From Gynuella sunshinyii YC6258 (GTDB lineage: Bacteria > Pseudomonadota > Gammaproteobacteria > Pseudomonadales > Natronospirillaceae), in assembly GCF_000940805.1 (NCBI RefSeq), contig NZ_CP007142.1, forward strand, positions 3,014,593-3,078,592: a DNA stretch of 64,000 nt. Direction: 5' to 3'. The translations under genes and the position numbers were made by a program. Position 1 is the first letter of the stretch; every line of letters begins with the position of its first letter. Below the pieces are notes generated by a model. That model made no database searches and was not told the origin of the DNA. It saw nothing but the letters and a program-made list of their open reading frames with translations. This document shows positions 17,236-25,592 of the stretch, piece after piece.

Positions 17236-20200
17236 ATGGATGATTTTCCAATAATTCAGTTACGCTGGCTGCGGTACCTGTCAGGTATTTTGCTGATTCT
17301 GATCAGTAGCGTCGTTTATGCAGAACAGCTAAGTGCAGATGAGACACTCATCCTTCAGGCCATTAATGAATTCCAGCAGGATCTCACTGATGCCGAGCGT
17401 TATTGGTTGAGTGAGCACCGGAATATCCGAGTTGCGGTCAATCCGGATTACCCGCCGTTCTCAAGCCGTTTACCAGATGATAGCTATGTTGGTCTTGGTC
17501 CAGATTATCTGCGTGTTTTTGGACGTATGCTGGGAGTGAAATGGGTTAACGTACCAGCAGCGGATTGGACGGAAATTGTCGAGATTGGCGTACGGCAGGA
17601 TGTTGATGTAATCGTGACATCTTCCGACTCGCAGGAGTACGACTCGTTTTTCCGTTTGACGGAAACCTTCTTGCCGGTGACCGTTGTCATTGTGACACGC
17701 CGGGATAATACCTCCCTGCAGACTCCCGGAGATTTACACGGCAGGGTTGTGGCACTCATACCAAATTACGCAGCCAGTGCTGCGCTGGTGCGGGATTACC
17801 CTGATATTAAAGGTGTCTTCGTGCGTTCGCCGTTGGAATGTCTGCAGGCGGTTGAATCCGGTCGCGCGGAAGCCTGTGTGGAGTCGATAGAGGTCAGCAG
17901 CCATTTGATGCGCATGCATCAGTTGAACGGATTGAAATTCGCGGCGGTGTTTTCGGGTGATCTTGCCCCTCAGGGGTTTGCCATACGCAATGACTGGCCG
18001 CAGCTGGTTGCACTGATTGACAAAGCCCTGCAGATATTGCCTGAAGAGTTGAAAAATCGTTGGTACGAACGACAGGTACAGGTCGACTACAAACCGCAGG
18101 TCAGTCGATCCGCAGCCATTGAGTTTCGCCTGACGGCGCAGGAACGGTCGTGGCTGAATCAACACAATGAATTTCGAGTGGCGTTCCGGCCGGCAAATTA
18201 CCCGGTTGAGTTCACCGATGACCATGGCCGTTATACCGGTATTTCGGCAGATTACATGAAACGTGTAGAGGAGCTGTTGGGAGTGCGCCTGACGGCTGTT
18301 CCACTGAATGTACCGCAATCAGTGAGTACGCAGCTGAGTCGTGGCCGGTTTGATATGACCACCGCCGTTGATCCAAAATCCTGGGATGGACAGGGATTGT
18401 TATATACCAAGCCCTATCTCATGCTACCGATGGTGATTATCACACGGGAAGGCAGTTCCTATATCAGTAATATGTCGCTGTTGAATAATCTTCCGGTCAG
18501 CACCGTCGCTGATGACATTGCCACGCAACTGATTCGTGAAAATCATCCCAGTTATATCCTGCGCCCGACCAAAGATGTGCAATCCGGGTTGAACATGGTC
18601 CTCAATGGCAGCGCCGAGGCCTTTATCGGTAATCTGACCGCGATCAGTTACATCATGAGTCGCGAAGGGTTGACCGGTCTCAAGGTAGCCGGGGGGACGC
18701 CTTATAATTATGAACTGGCCGTAGGAGTGGTTGGAAATCAACCCATACTGACCAGCATTCTCGATAAAACTCTGGATGTCATCAGCGAGAATGAGCGTAA
18801 CGAAATCTATCGCAAATGGTTTTCTGTCACGCTGGAAAAAAGGATTGATTACACGCAATGGATCCGATCGATAGTCATTGCCGGGTTAGCCATTCTATTG
18901 TTCTTTTTCTGGAGTCTGAGTTTGCGCCGGCAGGTTAGCCGGCGTACTCATGAATTGGAAGTCAGTCAGGCCAAACTGAACCGGGCACAGGAGCTGGCTC
19001 ATATCGGCAGTTGGAGTATCAGCGATGTTACCACTGGCCAGCTGCAATGGTCTGCTGAGACTTACCGGATCTTTGGTGTTGCTGTCGATACACCGATTAC
19101 CTATTCCAATTTCATGGAGTTTGTCCATCCCGCAGACAGAGAGATGATGAACCGTGCCTGGAAGCAGGCGCTCAGAGGCGATAACTACGATATCGAACAT
19201 CGCATCGTGGTGAATCAACAGGTTAAGTGGGTTGAGGAAAAGGCCGAACTGGAACTGGCGGAGGACGGCAGTCTGAAGCAGTGTATCGGTACGGTTCAAG
19301 ACATCACCGAGCGGAAATTATCCAGCCAGGAACTGATTAAAACCACCCGGGCGTTGCGGGTGATTTCGTCAGTCAACGAGGCCATGGTCAGGGCAATTAG
19401 TGAAGACCGGTTGTTGCAGGATGCCTGTTATCTGGTCGTTCATTTCGGTGGCTACGTGCGGGCATGGATCGGATTTGCCGAATATGACGAGCATTGTTCG
19501 ATCAAACCTGTCAGTTACGCCGGTTGTAACAGCAACAGTTTGAGCGGATTCCACTGGCACTGGTCTGAGAGCATGCAAAACCGGGGGCTGGCCGGTGATG
19601 CTATCGTCGGTCATCAATTTCAAATTATCCAGAATGTGTACACCGATGATCGTTATCAGGTCTGGCGAGCAGATGCCCGTGAATATGGATATCGTTCGGT
19701 GGCTGCGCTGCCCATTGATGTTGGTGAGGCATTGCCGGCAGTACTGGTGATATACGCAGAGGCTGTTAACGTATTTGACGATGATGAGCTTGCCATGTTG
19801 AGGGATCTGGTGGCGGATATTGGCTATGGTATTCAGGCGATACGAGCGCAGCAGGAGCGCAAGCGGGTAACAGCAGAGCTGATGAAATCCCGTGATATGC
19901 TCGAAATCCGGGTAGAGGAAAGAACCCGGGAGCTGGAAGAGGCGCGGATTCAGGCGGTCGAAGCCAACCACGCCAAATCAGAGTTCCTGGCCATGATGAG
20001 TCATGAAATCCGTACCCCAATCAATGGCATTATGGGAATGGCCGAACTGGCGCTCAATACCGAACTGAACGCCGATTCCCGGGGATATATTGAGAAGGCT
20101 TTTACATCGGCTCATTCGCTGCTCGGTATCATCAATGACGTACTGGACTTTTCCAAAATCGAGGCCGGACATCTGGAACTCGAACTGATGGATTTCGACC

Positions 20201-21951
20201 TCAACGATGTATTGGAACGTATTACCAATGTGGTGGGGTTGAGAGCTCAGGATAAAGGATTGGAGTTTGTATTTGATATCGGTTCTGATGTTCCAATGGG
20301 ACTGGTGGGGGATCCCACCCGGCTGGGGCAGGTGTTGATCAACCTCGGTGGCAATGCCGTTAAATTTACCGAACGCGGCGAGATTGTCATTCGAATTCAG
20401 CAGCAAGAGCGCACGGCAGATCGGGTCACGCTGCGTTTTGATGTTAAGGATACCGGTATCGGAATTGCCGAAGAAAAACAGCGTAACCTGTTTGATATGT
20501 TTACCCAGGCGGATAATTCGGTGAATCGTCAGTACGGTGGTACGGGGCTGGGGTTGTCTATCTCCAAACGTCTGGTGGAAGCCATGGGAGGGGAGCTGAA
20601 GGTCAACAGCCGGCTGGGGAGCGGCAGTACATTCTACTTCTCCATACAGTTGGGATATGGTCAGGACTCTTTTATGTCTGGTCGGACCATGGCGAGTGCT
20701 GAGCGGGAAAAACACCGGATATTGATTGTCGACGATAACGTGTTATCGGTGGATATTCTGTCTGAAATGGTTGCCGGGCTTGGATTTCGCGTCACTGGCT
20801 GCACTGCCGCCAATGAAGCGATCAGCGAACTGGAGCGGGCTGAGAAGGAGGGTGATCCCTACAGTCTGGTGCTGCTCGACTGGATCATGCCGGATATGGA
20901 TGGAGTTACACTGGCAAAAGCGGTCAGGGAACATCAGCAATTGCAGAATCCTCCAGTGGTGGTCATGGTGACCGCTTACGACCTGGGCGAACTATCACGA
21001 CAGGCCAGAGAACGGGAAATTGAGCTGCACAACATGTTGGTCAAGCCTGTCACACCGTCTGCGCTGCTCGATAGCCTGGTTGCGGCGCTGGGTGACGGCG
21101 TGGCGTTGACTGTACCGGCCAACTCATTGATACCTGCCAGTGATGAGGCGATGAAAACGCTATTGTCCGGGCATCGGGTGCTGCTGGTGGAAGACAATGA
21201 AATCAACCAGGATATGGCTATGGATGCTCTGCGGCAGGCCGGAACGTCTGTTGCTCTGGCAGAAAATGGCCAGCAGGCCATTGACCGACTGGAGACAGAA
21301 GATTTCGATATCGTATTGATGGATGTGCATATGCCGGTGATGGATGGTATGACCGCCACGAAAATTCTGCGTGCCAATCCCAAATACAGCGATCTGCCAA
21401 TCATTGCACTGACAGCCAATGCTCTGGCGGGTGATCGAGAGCGTTTCCTGAGCGTTGGTATGAATGACTACCTGAGTAAGCCGGTGCGCATACAGGAATT
21501 GTTACGCACGGTTGCCAAGTGGCTGGCACGGTTAAACCAGACTGACCAGAGTCCGTCAGAAGACCAAAATGTTACCAAGATAACCAGCCATGATGCGGAC
21601 ACATCTGCCAGGTATGAAGGGTTGAACGTTGCAGAGGGTCTTGAATACTGTAATCACAACATGGGCTTATATCGTCGTTCGCTGCAAAAATATTTGAAGT
21701 ACACCGATTTCGTCGATCAGTTCAATCGTCTGATGGCTGATGGGGATATGGATGTAGCGGGTCGTCAGGCCCATACCCTTAAAGGCAGTTCCGGGGCGAT
21801 TGGGGCACAGCAGATTCAGCAGCTCAGTAAAGAATTACAGCTGGCCTGCGAGTCTTCAGATATCCATCGGATAGACGGGATTCTGCCAGAGCTGGCGGAT
21901 GCACTGAATATCACCTGCGGGTCTATCGGGCAATTTCTGGAAGGAGAATAA
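17236..21951 (+). CDS. BvgS-like hybrid sensor histidine kinase
   Basis: This 1571-residue inner-membrane kinase has, in order: a signal segment, two tandem periplasmic Venus-flytrap (SBP_bac_3) domains (about 60-285 and 310-540), a membrane span (about 541-563), PAS (about 585-690), GAF (about 700-870), a coiled coil, HisKA with His923 in MMSHEIRTPINGIMG, HATPase (about 1020-1135), two receivers with Asp1215 and Asp1363, and a C-terminal Hpt with His1513 in HTLKGSSG. All phosphotransfer residues are intact, so a full internal relay is possible. It lies between a solute-binding lipoprotein gene and a separate Hpt gene. The domain order is that of BvgS/EvgS with added PAS, GAF and a second receiver. 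The ligand is unknown. Confidence 0.93.
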   Translation: MDDFPIIQLRWLRYLSGILLILISSVVYAEQLSADETLILQAINEFQQDLTDAERYWLSEHRNIRVAVNPDYPPFSSRLPDDSYVGLGPDYLRVFGRMLGVKWVNVPAADWTEIVEIGVRQDVDVIVTSSDSQEYDSFFRLTETFLPVTVVIVTRRDNTSLQTPGDLHGRVVALIPNYAASAALVRDYPDIKGVFVRSPLECLQAVESGRAEACVESIEVSSHLMRMHQLNGLKFAAVFSGDLAPQGFAIRNDWPQLVALIDKALQILPEELKNRWYERQVQVDYKPQVSRSAAIEFRLTAQERSWLNQHNEFRVAFRPANYPVEFTDDHGRYTGISADYMKRVEELLGVRLTAVPLNVPQSVSTQLSRGRFDMTTAVDPKSWDGQGLLYTKPYLMLPMVIITREGSSYISNMSLLNNLPVSTVADDIATQLIRENHPSYILRPTKDVQSGLNMVLNGSAEAFIGNLTAISYIMSREGLTGLKVAGGTPYNYELAVGVVGNQPILTSILDKTLDVISENERNEIYRKWFSVTLEKRIDYTQWIRSIVIAGLAILLFFFWSLSLRRQVSRRTHELEVSQAKLNRAQELAHIGSWSISDVTTGQLQWSAETYRIFGVAVDTPITYSNFMEFVHPADREMMNRAWKQALRGDNYDIEHRIVVNQQVKWVEEKAELELAEDGSLKQCIGTVQDITERKLSSQELIKTTRALRVISSVNEAMVRAISEDRLLQDACYLVVHFGGYVRAWIGFAEYDEHCSIKPVSYAGCNSNSLSGFHWHWSESMQNRGLAGDAIVGHQFQIIQNVYTDDRYQVWRADAREYGYRSVAALPIDVGEALPAVLVIYAEAVNVFDDDELAMLRDLVADIGYGIQAIRAQQERKRVTAELMKSRDMLEIRVEERTRELEEARIQAVEANHAKSEFLAMMSHEIRTPINGIMGMAELALNTELNADSRGYIEKAFTSAHSLLGIINDVLDFSKIEAGHLELELMDFDLNDVLERITNVVGLRAQDKGLEFVFDIGSDVPMGLVGDPTRLGQVLINLGGNAVKFTERGEIVIRIQQQERTADRVTLRFDVKDTGIGIAEEKQRNLFDMFTQADNSVNRQYGGTGLGLSISKRLVEAMGGELKVNSRLGSGSTFYFSIQLGYGQDSFMSGRTMASAEREKHRILIVDDNVLSVDILSEMVAGLGFRVTGCTAANEAISELERAEKEGDPYSLVLLDWIMPDMDGVTLAKAVREHQQLQNPPVVVMVTAYDLGELSRQAREREIELHNMLVKPVTPSALLDSLVAALGDGVALTVPANSLIPASDEAMKTLLSGHRVLLVEDNEINQDMAMDALRQAGTSVALAENGQQAIDRLETEDFDIVLMDVHMPVMDGMTATKILRANPKYSDLPIIALTANALAGDRERFLSVGMNDYLSKPVRIQELLRTVAKWLARLNQTDQSPSEDQNVTKITSHDADTSARYEGLNVAEGLEYCNHNMGLYRRSLQKYLKYTDFVDQFNRLMADGDMDVAGRQAHTLKGSSGAIGAQQIQQLSKELQLACESSDIHRIDGILPELADALNITCGSIGQFLEGE

Positions 21952-21954
21952 GCT

Positions 21955-22299
21955 ATGGTGGCATCTTCAGCCGTGAATCTGCAATCAGCCATACAGTATT
22001 TGGGCAGTGACATAAATCGGATAAAACGTTATCTGGATAAATTTATTGCCCGGGCGGAGGGTGCCGGTCAGGACATCTGCCGTGCTGTTGAGAATGGCCA
22101 TTGGGAGCAGGTGGTAGTGATCAGTCATCAGTTCAAGGCGACTGCAAGGATGGTGGGGGCCGAACAATTGTCAGTACTGTACTTCGAGCTTGAGCAGGCA
22201 GCCAGGCAACAACAGCTCCAGCAACTGACGGCCCTGAGTGCACAGTTGTCCGGTGCCCTTGATCAGGTCAAGGATTTTTCCGGACAAATGAGTGGATAG
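21955..22299 (+). CDS. Stand-alone Hpt phosphotransfer protein
   Basis: The 114-residue helical protein carries the Hpt motif SHQFKATARMVGA with the likely phosphorylated His58, in place of the usual HxLKGSS. The start is three bases after the kinase stop codon, so it is almost certainly cotranslated. It could carry phosphate from the kinase receivers to the 149-residue receiver or to the REC-EAL protein. The variation of the motif (F for L, A for G) leaves activity likely but not certain. Confidence 0.8.
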   Translation: MVASSAVNLQSAIQYLGSDINRIKRYLDKFIARAEGAGQDICRAVENGHWEQVVVISHQFKATARMVGAEQLSVLYFELEQAARQQQLQQLTALSAQLSGALDQVKDFSGQMSG

Positions 22300-22805
22300 T
22301 CTTCCGTTCCGGTTATTGACAGACAGTTCAGGGTCATGCGTCAGTTGTGTATGACGTTGAAAGGTCAAATTATTGATATCGCTACCCCCTCCAATGAACG
22401 CGTGGTTATTACCGGCTCTGAAGCTGCGTGATATCCGTGTCCGCTTGTTCATCTTCAGGTATTTTCCTGTGTCTGTAGACTCGTTCCCGCAGTGCGCGAC
22501 CTGTCGGGCCGTATTGTAGTCCGATATTTAAAGGTTAGTGTGTTGATTTTATGGTCGCTGGGTATAAGCTTGCGCGACCTATCCCGGATAAGTTCTGGCT
22601 GATAACCGCACTTTATTTATTGACTTGGTATCTATTAACCTTGTATGTGAGTCACCTGAGAAGTATGGCAACCGATAACAGACCAGTTGTGCGGAAGCCG
22701 GGGGAAGCGAATTGACAAGATTTCCAGGGCAATGAGCGCGTAGAGCTATAATTGTCTGACCGGTCATGGGTCACAGGAACATTAATGAGAAAAGGAGATA
22801 CCCCA
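22300..22805. other. Intergenic region, no gene seen
   Basis: About 500 bases without a convincing gene. It should hold the end of the signalling operon and the promoter of the DUF900 gene. I saw no clear terminator. A short palindrome TGACCGGTCA lies near 22760 and AAGGAGA precedes the next start. Confidence 0.5.
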
Positions 22806-23984
22806 ATGATTGAATATACTCTCTACTATGCCACCAATCGTGGACATATTGGTCAGGATCGCTGGAGACCGGAAGGTTATGGTTGTGGTTTCAGCCGTGA
22901 CGGTCACGACAATCTGCGATTCGGTAAAGTTATCGTGCCCGTTGATGAACAGGAATTACAACGCCACCTGTACAAGAAAATGTCAACCAATCCCACCCGT
23001 ATTGGTGATGGTGAAAATTTGAACCGTTACCTCTGCAAGCAGGCTGAATCCGCAAGAATATATGCCATTGAAGATCTGACCACCATCTCTGATAAAAATA
23101 TTCCCGAGCATAAAAATGCATCTGCAGAAATGTTTCGTGAAGTAAAACAGGTTATGGAGCAATCACACGATGTGCTGATCTTTATTCATGGGTTCAATGT
23201 CAGTTGGGCATCTGCGGTGGGTATGGCACTGGCGACTGAGATGATGCTGAATCGGGTTCCGGCAAAAACGGCACACCCGATACTCATGCCGCAACAGAAG
23301 GTCAGAGTGGTCCTGTTCAGCTGGCCATCAGATGGAAAAGTTATCCCGTGGCGTTCATACGGCAATGATCGTCAGGAGGCACAATTGTCTGGAGAAGCAG
23401 TCGGTCGGGCTATGTTGAAACTGCGTGACTTTCTGATCCGGTTGCGATTGGATGCCAAAAAGAAAGAAGAACGTCTGTGTTACCAGTCTCTGCATCTGTT
23501 GTGTCATTCCATGGGGAATTATGTCTTGCAGAATACCCTGGGAAAAATGACCGGATATATTACCAAAGGCAATTTACCACGTATTTTTGAGAACGTGTTT
23601 ATGTGTGCACCGGATGTGGATGAGGATGTGTTGGAGTCGGGTAAACCGTTGTCCCGGTTGCCGGAAATCTGCCATAAAGTGTTTGTTTACTGCAACCGGC
23701 GCGACAAGGCGCTGACCATTTCTGATATCACCAAAGCCAATCCGGACCGCCTTGGTCACAATGGTCCTGCGCATCCACAGAATCTGCACCACAAAGTCAA
23801 TGTAATTGATTGTTCTGATGCGGTTGGCAGATTTAAAAAACAGGATTTTGTCGAACACAATTACTTTCTGTGGGCAACTGCGATTGAGGATATTGCGCAG
23901 ACCTTACATGATGTGTCGGATGATGCGGAAATCAGGCAGAGAAAGCGGAAAGCCGATAGTCTGAATATCTGGCAGCTGTTGTAA
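22806..23984 (+). CDS. DUF900-type alpha/beta hydrolase
   Basis: The 392-residue protein has the YYATNR opening of DUF900 proteins, the oxyanion strand VLIFIHGFNVSW near residue 118, and the nucleophile elbow LLCHSMGNYVL. The late FMCAPDVDEDVL and a C-terminal His region complete the alpha/beta hydrolase pattern. It is probably an esterase or lipase-like enzyme in the cytoplasm; no signal peptide is seen. The start at 22806 is chosen for the AAGGAGA ribosome site about seven bases upstream; the frame extends 54 bases further without support. It stands alone. The substrate is not known. Confidence 0.85.
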   Translation: MIEYTLYYATNRGHIGQDRWRPEGYGCGFSRDGHDNLRFGKVIVPVDEQELQRHLYKKMSTNPTRIGDGENLNRYLCKQAESARIYAIEDLTTISDKNIPEHKNASAEMFREVKQVMEQSHDVLIFIHGFNVSWASAVGMALATEMMLNRVPAKTAHPILMPQQKVRVVLFSWPSDGKVIPWRSYGNDRQEAQLSGEAVGRAMLKLRDFLIRLRLDAKKKEERLCYQSLHLLCHSMGNYVLQNTLGKMTGYITKGNLPRIFENVFMCAPDVDEDVLESGKPLSRLPEICHKVFVYCNRRDKALTISDITKANPDRLGHNGPAHPQNLHHKVNVIDCSDAVGRFKKQDFVEHNYFLWATAIEDIAQTLHDVSDDAEIRQRKRKADSLNIWQLL

Positions 23985-24066
23985 TTTACCCGGTGAGGAT
24001 GAACCGGAATTGTTCCGGTTCAGAGACAGCTGTTTGATTTATCGCGTGCAACAGCCTGATGGAATT

Positions 24067-24093
24067 AAAAAAAAGCCCTCTGAGAAAGAGGGC
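24067..24093 (-). terminator. Intrinsic terminator of the sugar-binding protein gene
   Basis: On the minus strand GCCCTCT and AGAGGGC form a 7-bp stem with a short loop, followed by a run of eight T residues. It lies 17 bases after the stop of the solute-binding protein gene. Confidence 0.9.
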
Positions 24094-24109
24094 ATAGGCG
24101 CTCAATAGC

Positions 24110-25384
24110 TTACTGCTTTTTTAACTCTTCATTACCCTTGGCAACATCAGATGCCATGCGGGCAAATGTTTCATCCAGTGTCATCTCACCAACGATCAGC
24201 TGACTCATGCGCTGGACGATGGTGTCATAAACGACGTTGGCCCCTTTTGCTTTATAGAAAGCGCGGATCTCGGGTGTCACATTTGCGGCATTGTTGGCGA
24301 ATACGGTCATCGCTTTCTTGGCGTTTTCATCATCCAGCTGATAGTTGATGTTTTTAACATTGGCACCAGGGATGATGATATATTTTTCAGCAATTTCCCG
24401 TTGTACCGGTTCTGATCCCAGGAACTCAATCAGCTTGGCCACTGCCTCAGGATGCTTGGTACGGTTGAAGCCGGCGATATAGGTGGTTCCAGGCATTGGA
24501 ATACAACCACCAGGGCCGCAGGGGGCATCCAGAACCGTCCAGTTAAACGCATCTTTAATCTTGTTTTGGAACGGATTCACCATCCAGTTTCCGGCAAAGT
24601 AAGTCACGACATTGGCATTAATGAACTCATCACCCATGTTTTTGTAGCGGTTACCACCGGCGGCTCCCCACATTTCTTTTGGAAACGCACCTGTCTGAGT
24701 CCAGTGGTAGAGATCTTTGATGTAGGTTTTGGCCGCTTCGTCAGGAAATACGAACGAACCATCGGCTGCCAGATAGCGGGCACCGTAAGAATACGCAGGA
24801 CCAGAGAAGCGGTGACCGGAACGATCCATAGTGAACGGAATATCAACACCGGTGGCCTCGGCAACTTTCACGGATGCATCGATGATTTCCGCCAGGGTGG
24901 AACCTTGTTTAGGAATCGGAATGCCGGCCTGCTCAAATAATGTAACGTTTACGAACGGCAGGTTGAGGGTCTGTGATGCCACGTAACCGCCAATCATGTT
25001 GGGATGATCACCGTCACGCAGAAACTCAAGAGAACCGCCATGCAGTGCTGCATAACCATCGGGGTCTTTCATATAAGGACGAAGGTCCAGAACATATTTG
25101 ACCAGTGAGCTGTCGGCGAATTTTGCCAGGTCAGGCCCTTCTCCAACAGATAACTGCAGAGCCAGCTGCTCTCTGGACTGAGTGTAGCTGGTGGTGACGA
25201 ACTCAACCGTAATATCCGGGTTTTTCTTTTCAAACTCGTCCACCAGTTCGCTGATCCGCTTAATGTAGTTTGGATCGTCGTCTGTGAACCAGAAAGTGAT
25301 GTTCTCCTGAGCTAAAACAGCGGAGCTGGCGAACACCGTCGACGCCAGTGCAATAGAGCTGAAGATTGAGCTAAAACGCATCAT
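24110..25384 (-). CDS. ABC sugar transporter solute-binding protein
   Basis: The 424-residue precursor has a signal peptide (MMRFSSIFSSIALAS to VLA, mature from QEN) and the family 1 sugar-binding fold (ITFWFTDDDPNYIKRISELVDEFEKKNPDITVEF; VGEGPDLAKFADSS; FAGNWMVNPF). It should capture an oligosaccharide in the periplasm for the importer encoded at 29561-32730. It is divergent from the 843-residue protein gene, with a 208-base shared control region, and ends in a strong terminator. GGAG precedes the paired ATGs; the first was taken. The ligand is inferred from the GH105 gene to be an unsaturated uronide, which is not proven. Confidence 0.9.
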   Translation of the reverse strand: MMRFSSIFSSIALASTVFASSAVLAQENITFWFTDDDPNYIKRISELVDEFEKKNPDITVEFVTTSYTQSREQLALQLSVGEGPDLAKFADSSLVKYVLDLRPYMKDPDGYAALHGGSLEFLRDGDHPNMIGGYVASQTLNLPFVNVTLFEQAGIPIPKQGSTLAEIIDASVKVAEATGVDIPFTMDRSGHRFSGPAYSYGARYLAADGSFVFPDEAAKTYIKDLYHWTQTGAFPKEMWGAAGGNRYKNMGDEFINANVVTYFAGNWMVNPFQNKIKDAFNWTVLDAPCGPGGCIPMPGTTYIAGFNRTKHPEAVAKLIEFLGSEPVQREIAEKYIIIPGANVKNINYQLDDENAKKAMTVFANNAANVTPEIRAFYKAKGANVVYDTIVQRMSQLIVGEMTLDETFARMASDVAKGNEELKKQ

Positions 25385-25592
25385 TTTTTTACTCCGTATT
25401 TTTCTTATTTAGAAAGAGTGATGAAAATTTTTTCGTTTTTTCACTATGAGCTTTTTTCTTGATCGTGTCTTAATTATATGGCTATACTGCTGAAAAATGT
25501 CAAATAAAAAATAAAAATTTTATGACACTTTATTATACATTCCGCAGGATAATGAAATTTTTTTCATTTGCTAGTACAGGTGTGAATCCGTT
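25385..25592. promoter_or_regulatory. Divergent control region with two operator-like repeats
   Basis: The gap between the binding-protein gene and the 843-residue protein gene contains two similar 18-base sites: 25420-25437 (GATGAAAATTTTTTCGTT) and 25551-25568 (AATGAAATTTTTTTCATT), matching at 15 of 18 positions. The second is a perfect 7-bp inverted repeat, AATGAAA / TTTCATT, with four T between. One lies near each divergent gene, so they are candidate operators, perhaps for the LacI-type regulator at 32734. They lack the central CG usual for LacI sites. Confidence 0.45.

Noticed and set aside
17734-20715. Several long minus-strand frames opposite the BvgS-like kinase gene
   Set aside because: They are antisense shadows with no domain signatures, while the plus-strand kinase has intact domains throughout.
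22755-22770. TGACCGGTCA palindrome as an operator
   Set aside because: It is short, occurs once and has no promoter aligned with it.
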